A stretch of 64,000 nt of DNA from JACRBR01 sp964371355 (GTDB lineage Bacteria > Chloroflexota > Dehalococcoidia > DSTF01 > JACRBR01): contig CAYJMG010000005.1 of NCBI GenBank assembly GCA_964371355.1, forward strand, positions 1 through 64,000, written 5' to 3'. The notes below the pieces were generated by a model. The model was not told the origin of the DNA, did not search any database, and saw nothing but the letters and a program-made list of their open reading frames with translations. Positions within the stretch are counted from its first letter, which is position 1. Each line of letters starts with the position of its first letter. The translations under genes and the position numbers were made by a program. Below are positions 1-6,358 of this stretch, in pieces.

Positions 1-56
1 CAGAACTCTAGCACTGAAAGGGGGTCGCTGTAGCGGGATGTACCGAACGAGTACAT

Positions 57-84
57 CAACTGTCGCCTGTCAACTGTCAACTGT
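57..84. repeat. CAACTGT heptamer repeat
   Basis: Three copies of CAACTGT lie at 57-63, 71-77 and 78-84, just before the first gene. The two adjacent copies are perfect tandem heptamers. Similar 7-nt tandem repeats recur in other gaps of this window. Nothing else is recognisable in bases 1-95. Confidence 0.6.
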
Positions 85-89
85 AGACT
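84..89 (+). promoter_or_regulatory. possible -10 box for the LLM oxidoreductase
   Basis: TAGACT ends 6 bp before the ATG at 96, so transcription would begin at about the A of the start codon. There is no Shine-Dalgarno sequence upstream. No convincing -35 was found, so this is tentative. Confidence 0.3.
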
Positions 90-95
90 CGACAC

Positions 96-1016
96 ATGCG
101 CATCGGCCTGCAAGTCCCTTACCTGTCCTGGTCCGGCGGCCCGGAACGCCTGGGCGAGACGTTCGCCGCCATCGCCCGGCGCGCTGAGCAGTCCGGCTTC
201 TACTCGCTGTGGCTCATGGACCACTTCCTCCAGATCCCGGGCGTCGGCCGGCCGGAGGAGGACATGATCGAGGGCTACGCAGGGCTCTCCTTCGCGGCAG
301 GCCACACCTCGACGATAAAGCTCGGGACTATGGTCACGGGCGCGACGTATCGGAACCCGGGCGTGCTCATCAAGACCGCCACGACGCTCGACGTACTGTC
401 GGGTGGGCGCGCGTACCTGGGCATGGGCGCGGGGTGGTTCCAGCAGGAGCACGACGCATTCGGCATCCCCTTCGGGACCTGGACCGAGCGATTCCAGAAG
501 CTCGAGGAAACGCTGCGCATCGCCCACCAGATGTGGGATCCGGAGAACAACGGCGCGTTTGAGGGCAAGCACTTCCGCTTTGGGGAGACGCTGTGCGTGC
601 CGCCGCCCGTCTCGAAACCGCATCCGCCGATCCTCATCGGCGGGCGGGGTGAGAAGAAGACGCTGCGGTTCGTCGCGAAGTACGCGGACGCGTGGAACAT
701 GGGCGGTGGCCTGCCGGGCGAGGAGTCGCTCGATGCCTTCGTGCGCCTGAGCGGGGTGCTGAAGGATCACTGCGCGCGCGAGGGGCGCGACTACGATCGC
801 ATCGAGAAGACGGTGCTGCTCACGCTGATGGTCCACGACGAGCCGGACAGTATCCCCGGGGGCCGATGGCAGTCGCCGCAACAGACACTCGAGTGGGTGC
901 GTCGCTTCCGCGACGCCGGGATGGACCAGCCCATCATCAACACCCCCTTCGTCGACACCCCCCATACCCTCGAATACCTCGCCGAAAAGATCGTCGCCCC
1001 CATCTCAAGCTGGTAG
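96..1016 (+). CDS. LLM-class F420-dependent oxidoreductase
   Basis: This 306-residue protein has the bacterial luciferase-like (LLM) TIM-barrel pattern: an N-terminal MRIGLQVPY strand, LGTMVTGATYRNPGVLIK near residue 75, the GGRAYLGMGAGW segment typical of F420-binding members, and a C-terminal PILIGGRGEKKTLR strand. Such enzymes transfer hydride between reduced F420 or flavin and a small substrate in the cytoplasm; the substrate cannot be told. The ATG at 96 lacks a Shine-Dalgarno but has a -10-like box at leaderless distance. It stands alone, convergent with soxR. FMN-dependent members look similar, so the F420 assignment is family inference. Confidence 0.85.
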   Translation: MRIGLQVPYLSWSGGPERLGETFAAIARRAEQSGFYSLWLMDHFLQIPGVGRPEEDMIEGYAGLSFAAGHTSTIKLGTMVTGATYRNPGVLIKTATTLDVLSGGRAYLGMGAGWFQQEHDAFGIPFGTWTERFQKLEETLRIAHQMWDPENNGAFEGKHFRFGETLCVPPPVSKPHPPILIGGRGEKKTLRFVAKYADAWNMGGGLPGEESLDAFVRLSGVLKDHCAREGRDYDRIEKTVLLTLMVHDEPDSIPGGRWQSPQQTLEWVRRFRDAGMDQPIINTPFVDTPHTLEYLAEKIVAPISSW

Positions 1017-1078
1017 CGATCACATGCGTTGGTCGAACGTCTTTCCGTGGGCCAACCCCTGATTCCTAACGCCCAGCG

Positions 1079-1531
1079 CTACACCTCCGCCACATCCCCC
1101 AACAGGTACCGCGGCCCGTCTCCCTTCGCCCGCGCCCGGTCGTCCGGGTTGAAGAGGGCGCACCGTTCGAGCGACAAGCAGCCGCAGCCGATGCAGGAGG
1201 AGAGCTGACCGCGGAGCTTTTCGAGCGTCGCGATCCGCCGGCTCAGCTCGTCCCGCCAGGCGCCGGACAGGCGCTCCCAGTCGGCCGGAGTCGGGTCGCG
1301 GCCCAGCGGCAGCGCGGCGAACGCCCGCCGCACCTCCCGCAGTGGTACGCCCATCGTCTGCGCCACCTTGATCACCGCCACTCGCCGCAGGACGCTGCGC
1401 CGGAATCGCCGCTGGTTGCCCCGGGTCCGTTCGGCCCGGATCAGCCCCAGCGACTCGTAGTACCGTAAGGCCGATGCGGCCACCCCGCTGCGCTCCGCCA
1501 GCTCCGAGATCGTGATGCGCTCCGCCAGCAT
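1079..1531 (-). CDS. soxR: redox-sensitive MerR-family activator SoxR
   Basis: The 150 residues comprise a MerR winged helix-turn-helix (about 7-75; ISELAERSGVAASALRYYES), a dimerisation helix (about 85-110) and the SoxR [2Fe-2S] cluster motif with Cys113, Cys116, Cys118 and Cys124 (C-x2-C-x-C-x5-C). Oxidation of the cluster, by superoxide or redox-cycling compounds in known SoxRs, untwists a promoter with an overlong spacer and switches on the target. The divergent transketolase pair begins 60 bp away and its promoter contains a perfect SoxR-type box, so SoxR very probably controls it. Length and cysteines are standard. Confidence 0.93.
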   Translation of the reverse strand: MLAERITISELAERSGVAASALRYYESLGLIRAERTRGNQRRFRRSVLRRVAVIKVAQTMGVPLREVRRAFAALPLGRDPTPADWERLSGAWRDELSRRIATLEKLRGQLSSCIGCGCLSLERCALFNPDDRARAKGDGPRYLLGDVAEV

Positions 1532-1554
1532 GTCAAATCTCCCGGGTTAAGGGC

Positions 1555-1585
1555 TTGACTTCAAGGACACTTGAAGTTTTACCCT
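1555..1585 (+). promoter_or_regulatory. SoxR box in a 19-bp-spacer promoter
   Basis: A -35 TTGACT (1555-1560) and -10 TACCCT (1580-1585) are separated by 19 bp, the overlong spacing typical of MerR-activated promoters. The perfect palindrome ACTTCAAG-GACA-CTTGAAGT (1558-1577) fills the spacer. Its arm length and 4-bp centre match the E. coli SoxR box. The ATG at 1592 lies 6 bp past the -10, so the mRNA should be leaderless. Confidence 0.88.
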
Positions 1586-1591
1586 CTCGCT

Positions 1592-2317
1592 ATGACCTAC
1601 GCCAACACACCGCCTGCCGCCCCTCCCGACACCGTCCCCCGCGAGACGTACGCCGGCCTCGACCGCCTCATTGGCCTCATGACGGGCGACGAGAAGCACT
1701 CCGCCAGTGCCACCTCCACGCTAGACGTCCTCTGGGTCCTTTACGACCGCGTCCTCAATGTCAGCCCCGAAATGGTCGAGGACGACGATCGCGACCGCTT
1801 CCTTCTCTCGAAGGGGCACGGCCCGATGGCCTACTACGCGGTGCTCGCCGCGAAGGGCTTCATCGACGAGGGCTTGCTGCGCGACTGGGCGCGCTACGCC
1901 TCCCCTCTGGGCCTGCACCCCGATCGCGTCCTCATCCCGGGTGTCGAGATCTCCAGCGGATCGCTCGGCCATGGACTGCCGCTTGCCATCGGCATGGCGT
2001 TGGGGCTTCGTGCTCGCGGCAATGCCCGTCCCCGCATCTTCTGCCTGCTGGGCGACGCGGAACTCGACGAGGGCACGAACCACGAAGCGATCGTCGTCGC
2101 CGCCCGCTTCGGCCTGGAGTCTCTCACCGCCATCATCGTCGACAACCAGTCATCTTCACTTGGCTGGCCGGGCGGCATCGAGGAGCGATTCGCCGTCGAG
2201 GGTTGGTCCGCCGTTACAGTTGACGGACGCGATCATGCCGCGCTGGAGCACGCGTTAACTCAGCCCCAGCAGGGCGTCCCGCACGCAGTGATTGCGGTTG
2301 TGGAGTCGAAGCGATGA
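1592..2317 (+). CDS. transketolase, N-terminal (TPP-binding) subunit
   Basis: This 241-residue protein matches the thiamine-diphosphate half of split transketolases: LLSKGHGPMAYYAVLAAKG (about 70-90), a GSLGHGLPLAIGMALG segment, and the cofactor motif GDAELDEGTNHEA with IIVDNQ downstream. Together with the next gene it would transfer two-carbon ketol units in the pentose phosphate pathway. A TTG at 1571 extends the frame, but it lies inside the SoxR box and upstream of the predicted transcription start, so ATG 1592 is preferred. Its TGA overlaps the next ATG (ATGA), implying coupled translation. The SoxR-controlled promoter suggests oxidative-stress use. A related TPP enzyme such as a DXS-like or sulfoacetaldehyde-type partner cannot be fully excluded. 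Confidence 0.87.
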   Translation: MTYANTPPAAPPDTVPRETYAGLDRLIGLMTGDEKHSASATSTLDVLWVLYDRVLNVSPEMVEDDDRDRFLLSKGHGPMAYYAVLAAKGFIDEGLLRDWARYASPLGLHPDRVLIPGVEISSGSLGHGLPLAIGMALGLRARGNARPRIFCLLGDAELDEGTNHEAIVVAARFGLESLTAIIVDNQSSSLGWPGGIEERFAVEGWSAVTVDGRDHAALEHALTQPQQGVPHAVIAVVESKR

Positions 2318-3243
2318 ACACCGAGGCTGTCAGGTCCGAATCCATGCGAGATCGATTCGCCCGCGTCGTCACAGATCTCCTGGACGTGGAGCCGCGACTG
2401 GCCGTCGTGCTCGCCGATATCAGCGTCGACCGCTTCCGGGCGCTGGGCGCCGTCGCGTGCCACCCCCACCGCATCGTGAACGTGGGTATCCGTGAGCAGC
2501 TCATGGTCAACGTCGCGGCCGGTATGGCGCTCGCGGGCATGCGGCCCATCGCGCACAGCTTCGCCTCATTCCTCATTGAGCGCTCGTTCGAACAGGTAAA
2601 GCTCGCCTTCTCACACCAGGGCGTCGGCGGCATCCTCGTCAGCAGCGGCGCGTCCTACGACATCGCCGCGGACGGCCGCACGCACCAGTCGCCCGGCGAT
2701 GTCGCTCTCGTCGCGACGCTGCCCGGCTGGCGCATCCACGTGCCCGGCCATCCGGACGAGGTCGAACACCTTCTCCACGAAGCTGTCCGCTCCGACGACC
2801 CGATCTACATCCGGCTCTCCGAGCGCTCGAACGCCGAACCAGTGGACGTTGATGGCGGGCTCGCCGCCCGGCGACGGGGCTCGGCTAGCTCCCCCACGGT
2901 CGTCGCCGTGGGTCCCATGCTCGATCCCGTGATGGAGGCGACGTCCGCGGTCGACGTGACGGTGCTCTACGCCGCCACGGTGCGTCCGTTCGACCGCCAC
3001 GGCCTCCGCGCGCACGCAAGCGGCCCTGACGTCGTCCTGGTCGAACCGTATCTCGAGGGCACATCCGCGGCCGAAGTCTCCGCCGCGCTCTCCGACCGCC
3101 CTCACCGACTGCTGTCGATCGGCGTGCCGAACGTCGAGCACCGCAAGTACGGCTCCGCCGCCCGCCACGACGCCGCGCACGGCCTGGACGCGCCCGGCCT
3201 CCGCCACCGCATCGAATCCTGGCTTACGATGCCCGTGTCGTGA
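2314..3243 (+). CDS. transketolase, C-terminal (pyrimidine-binding) subunit
   Basis: The 309 residues carry the transketolase pyrimidine domain (about 10-175), with VNVGIREQLMVNVAAGMAL containing the catalytic Glu of that domain, the PIAHSFASFLIERSFEQVK stretch and a DGRTHQSPGDVALVATLPG loop. A transketolase C-terminal domain follows (about 180-300). The start overlaps the stop of the N-terminal subunit by 4 bp, so the two are made stoichiometrically and assemble into one enzyme. The gene belongs to the SoxR-box operon. No terminator is evident after the stop. Confidence 0.87.
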   Translation: MNTEAVRSESMRDRFARVVTDLLDVEPRLAVVLADISVDRFRALGAVACHPHRIVNVGIREQLMVNVAAGMALAGMRPIAHSFASFLIERSFEQVKLAFSHQGVGGILVSSGASYDIAADGRTHQSPGDVALVATLPGWRIHVPGHPDEVEHLLHEAVRSDDPIYIRLSERSNAEPVDVDGGLAARRRGSASSPTVVAVGPMLDPVMEATSAVDVTVLYAATVRPFDRHGLRAHASGPDVVLVEPYLEGTSAAEVSAALSDRPHRLLSIGVPNVEHRKYGSAARHDAAHGLDAPGLRHRIESWLTMPVS

Positions 3244-3282
3244 GCCGTCGCATCCGCAGCGCAACCACAGCGTGCTCACTCG

Positions 3283-3302
3283 CGACTAACGACTAACGAC
3301 TA
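3283..3302 (-). repeat. TAGTCGT heptamer repeat at an SDR stop codon
   Basis: Read on the minus strand, TAGTCGT repeats 2.9 times beginning with the TAG stop of the SDR gene. A stop triplet every 7 nt falls successively in all three frames. The same heptamer occurs at 4246-4266. Confidence 0.7.
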
Positions 3303-4118
3303 CCGTCCGCCCATCGGCACGTGCGCCTTGAAGGGCCCCGCCTGCTGCGACCACTGCTTCCCCGCCGTCGCGCCGCCGTCTACGACGATCGACTGTCCGG
3401 TGACGAACGTCGATTCGTCGCTGGCCAGCCACAGCGCGCAGTAGGCGATGTCAATCGCCTCCCCCGCGCGGTGAATCGGCTGGAAGTTCGTCAGCCCCAG
3501 TCGCACCAGGTCCGCCGCCTGCTCCGCGTTCGGAAGGCCCTGCGTGATGAGCGGCGTGACAATGCCGCCCGGACAGATCGCGTTCACCCGCACGCGCTGC
3601 TCGGCCAGTTCCAGCGCTACCGACCGTGTGAGGTGCATCACGGCCGCCTTCGCCGTCGCGTAGATGTGCGGCCCGTCGCCACCCACCACCCCGGCGATGC
3701 TCGCCGTGCTGATGATGCTGCCGCTGCCCTGCGCTTTCATCACGGGCGCCGCGTGCTTCATGCCAAGGAACGGCCCGCGCAGCAACACCGCCATCGTCCG
3801 GTCGAACTCGTCCGCAGGGATGTCCTCGATCGGCCCAACCGCGCCCAGGAAGCCCGCGTTGTTGAACATGCAGTCCAGCCGTCCGAACTTCGAGGCCGCC
3901 AGTGCCACCGCGGCCTTCACGTCATCCTCGGCCGTCACGTCTGTCCGCCGGTACGCCGCCAGACCGCCCAGCTCCGACGCCAGGGCGTTGCCGCGCTCGT
4001 CCTGGATGTCGGCGATGACGCATCGCGCGCCCTCCTCGACGAACAGGCGCACGGTCGCCTCCCCGATCCCGCTCGCCCCGCCCGTGACCACCGCCACTTT
4101 GCCGTCCATGCGTCCCAT
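3300..4118 (-). CDS. SDR-family NAD(P)-dependent oxidoreductase
   Basis: This 272-residue classical short-chain dehydrogenase begins KVAVVTGGASGIGEATV (TGxxxGIG cofactor loop), then has FNNAG (NNAG motif), a catalytic Ser in ISTASIAG and the YATAK pair (Tyr/Lys), and ends in a VVDGGATAG strand. The ATG at 4118 is chosen because GGAGGTG lies 6 nt upstream; the frame remains open further upstream but that part lacks SDR similarity. An Asp after the second strand (VIADIQ) suggests NAD(H) preference. The substrate is unknown. The gene stands alone on the minus strand, with heptamer repeats at its 3' end and upstream. Confidence 0.88.
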   Translation of the reverse strand: MGRMDGKVAVVTGGASGIGEATVRLFVEEGARCVIADIQDERGNALASELGGLAAYRRTDVTAEDDVKAAVALAASKFGRLDCMFNNAGFLGAVGPIEDIPADEFDRTMAVLLRGPFLGMKHAAPVMKAQGSGSIISTASIAGVVGGDGPHIYATAKAAVMHLTRSVALELAEQRVRVNAICPGGIVTPLITQGLPNAEQAADLVRLGLTNFQPIHRAGEAIDIAYCALWLASDESTFVTGQSIVVDGGATAGKQWSQQAGPFKAHVPMGGR

Positions 4119-4129
4119 AGCGCACCTCC

Positions 4130-4160
4130 GTAGGGGCGACAGCCTGCTGCGCCCATCCCG
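4130..4160. repeat. dispersed palindromic repeat, family B copy 1
   Basis: A GTAGGGGCG-start, CCCATCCCG-end element with internal complementarity (GGGGCG.CAG against CTG.CGCCC). A second copy with about 27 of 31 matching positions lies at 43800-43830. Function unknown. Confidence 0.55.
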
Positions 4161-4245
4161 CCAAACGTGCGCGCAGCGTAAGCAAGAGACCCACTTCAAC
4201 CAAGGACGAACGCGGCACGGAAAAGGCCGCCCGTGGGGCGACCCT

Positions 4246-4266
4246 TAACGACTAACGACCAACGAC
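4246..4266. repeat. TAACGAC heptamer repeat
   Basis: Two TAACGAC units and one CAACGAC unit lie in tandem just beyond the stop of the AAA+ ATPase gene. This is a circular permutation of the repeat at 3283-3302. The rest of 4119-4277 has no gene. Confidence 0.65.
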
Positions 4267-4277
4267 TCACGAACCAT

Positions 4278-5696
4278 CTACGCAGCCGCCTGCCCCAGCC
4301 CCCCGAACGTCCCAAGCTGCTTCGACCGCGGGTCCTGTAACGACACAAAGTATGAGTGCGCCGCCTGATCGAGGTACCTCCGGTCGAAGGCTGCCCGCTC
4401 GCCGTGGAACACGCAGATGTCGCTGATGATCTCCACGATGTCGCGCGGGTGACAGCCCTTGAACCCACGGTCCAGCCGCTCGTAGTACCGGTCGACCAGG
4501 TACAGCGCCGAGTCCGGGTCCATGGGCATCTCGCGCTGCTGGCACACCCGCGCCAGGATCTCCAGGAACTCCTCCCTCGTCGGGTCCGGGATCTCGATCT
4601 TGTGCCGGATCCGCCGGAAGAAGGCCTCGTCGCCAAGCTGTGACGGATGCAGGTTCGTCGAGAAGATCAGCAGGCAGTCGAACGGCACCTCCACGATGTC
4701 GCCCGTGTGCAGCGAGAGGTGGTCCACCCGCTCCTCCATCGGCACGATCCACCGGTTCAGCAGTTCCTTCGGCTGGATCATCTGCCGCCCGAAGTCGTCT
4801 ACAATCAGCAGCCCGCTGTTCGCCTTCCACTGCAGCGGCGCGATGTAGAACTTCGACTGCGGCGAGTACTTCAGTTCCAGCTCGGCCAGCGTCAGCTCGC
4901 CCCCGGCCGTGATCATCGGCCTGCGGGCGATGACCCAACGACGGTCGCGACGCCGCTCCCCTGCGCTGCCGTTCCCGTCGCCGCGGCGGTCGCCCGGCTT
5001 CTCCACCGGGATTTCGTTGTGCACGCGCGGGTCGAAGACCTTGATGATGATCCCGTTGATGTCGATGGCGTACGGGATAAGCACTTCGCCCGGCAGCATG
5101 CGGCCGATGGCCCCGGTGATCGTCGATTTCCCGTTCCCGGATCCACCATAGATCAGCATCGACCGGCCCGAGTTCACGGCCGGGCCCAGCGCCTCGATCA
5201 CCGAATCGTCCAGCACGAGGTGCGACATCGACTGCTCGACGCTCGTCGGCGTCAGCCGGATGTTCCGGATCGATTGCGCCTTCAGCACGTCCAGGTACAG
5301 GTCGAACGGCACCGGCGCCGGCCCGATGTAGTGGTTGCGCGCCAGCGCCTCCTCCGCCTTCTCCATTCCCTTGGTCGAGAGCGAGTACTGGTACAGCTGC
5401 TCGCCCATGCCGCTGCTGCCGACCACCTCGGCCAACTGCTCGCGCTTCATGAACGCCAGGATTTCGTCGATCACGGGAAATGGCAATGCGATCTGCGCCG
5501 CGATCTGTCGCGCGGCGGGGCGTCCGGCGAAATAGATCGCCTTCACTACGAGGTCCAGGATCATGGAGAAGTCGAGGCCGGTCTCCTCGACGGTCTGGGG
5601 TTGCGGCACGAACGGCGCTGTTCCGCCTTCGTCGCCTCCGGTCGTTCGGCTGACCGCCTCCGCGAAAGCGCGCGTGGATGCGGCTTCTGTCGACAT
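4278..5696 (-). CDS. AAA+ ATPase with N-terminal winged-helix-like region
   Basis: The 472 residues have an N-terminal helical/winged-helix-like part (about 40-120), a P-loop GGSGNGKS at 184-191 and a Walker B LLIVDDFG at about 296-303, followed by an arginine-rich sensor region (FRRIRHKIEIPDPTREEF). A charged Gly/Arg-rich insert (about 232-258) interrupts the ATPase domain. The ATG at 5696 has a GAGGGAG-type ribosome site. It is divergent from the VWA-FHA protein and close to the Tad motor, so a role in pilus or secretion-related protein remodelling is possible. That is context only; the precise family was not identified. Confidence 0.75.
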   Translation of the reverse strand: MSTEAASTRAFAEAVSRTTGGDEGGTAPFVPQPQTVEETGLDFSMILDLVVKAIYFAGRPAARQIAAQIALPFPVIDEILAFMKREQLAEVVGSSGMGEQLYQYSLSTKGMEKAEEALARNHYIGPAPVPFDLYLDVLKAQSIRNIRLTPTSVEQSMSHLVLDDSVIEALGPAVNSGRSMLIYGGSGNGKSTITGAIGRMLPGEVLIPYAIDINGIIIKVFDPRVHNEIPVEKPGDRRGDGNGSAGERRRDRRWVIARRPMITAGGELTLAELELKYSPQSKFYIAPLQWKANSGLLIVDDFGRQMIQPKELLNRWIVPMEERVDHLSLHTGDIVEVPFDCLLIFSTNLHPSQLGDEAFFRRIRHKIEIPDPTREEFLEILARVCQQREMPMDPDSALYLVDRYYERLDRGFKGCHPRDIVEIISDICVFHGERAAFDRRYLDQAAHSYFVSLQDPRSKQLGTFGGLGQAAA

Positions 5697-6358
5697 ACCC
5701 CGGCTCCCTCAAGGCGCCGCATGCGCGCGCCAGACCGATGCGTCTCGTCCTTCGCGAGGAACCAAGACCCCCATCGCACGCGAGGATTCGGGATGAGCGG
5801 CAGCCCCTCCGGCATCCTCCGCCTGAAGTATCGGTAATAGCGAACAAAGATGAAGGATGGCCGCCAGATTCGGCCCTCTCTCCGCGGAACCGTGGCAGCG
5901 CGTAACCTCGGCGGGGCAGCGAAAAGCGCGGACTTTTGGCCCGCGCCTACATCACACCCACATCCCGTGAAAACGGGTTGGGGCCAGGGGACGCCAGCCA
6001 GGCCCCGCCTCCTGAACGCGCGTCCCCTGGGCCCGTAGCCCCAAATGGTCGCCCCTGCCTATAGCGGGGACATAGGCCTCGCGCGCGCGTGCGCGCCGGT
6101 ACCTGCTCAGGTCTGTGCGTGCCTGTGCGTCCCTGCTGGCGCGCCACACCGCTCAATGGCGGCATGTTCTCGGTCGATACTGATTCTGATGGCGAACGCC
6201 CTGTGGCTCCCACCGGGCGCTCCGTCAGGCGCCCTCCGCAGGGTGGACTGATCCTGCCATCGGACGTAACGCAGTGTCAAGGGGTCAGGGGCCGATCCTT
6301 GACAGAACTGTAAGAAAGACCGCCGGGTATGTCCGGTCCGGCCCTCTGGGTGTGAGCA
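5697..6358. other. 662-bp divergent intergenic region
   Basis: No gene is seen between the AAA+ ATPase and the VWA-FHA gene. The region holds a cluster of hairpins (5926-6077), an alternating CG tract with Z-DNA potential (6081-6096), a short CTGTGCGT direct repeat (about 6113-6130) and a perfect TTGACA at 6299-6304 with no clear partner -10. Confidence 0.6.
5926..6077. ncRNA. candidate structured RNA with an H-type pseudoknot
   Basis: Four consecutive foldable units are visible. (1) GCGCGG/CCGCGC at 5926-5946. (2) CCCGT-GAAA-ACGGG at 5964-5977, a GNRA tetraloop hairpin. (3) A two-tier stem with TTGGGGC (5978-5984) against GCCCCAA (6038-6044), enclosing an 11-bp perfect stem CCAGGGGACGC (5984-5994) against GCGTCCCCTGG (6020-6030). 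(4) CCCC (6052-6055) with GGGG (6066-6069) interlaced with GCCTAT (6057-6062) and ATAGGC (6072-6077), an H-type pseudoknot. No known riboswitch consensus was recognised, and the strand cannot be decided because both flanking genes are divergent. Confidence 0.45.

Noticed and set aside
3283..3302. CRISPR-like repeat.
   Set aside because: The heptamers are contiguous without spacers. No true CRISPR array or cas gene was seen anywhere in the window.
5978..6044. Possible c-di-GMP (GEMM-I) riboswitch, because of the GAAA loop and a GGGGACGC segment.
   Set aside because: The conserved GEMM core (GCAAAGC-type) and the partner stem are missing, so only an unassigned structure is reported.
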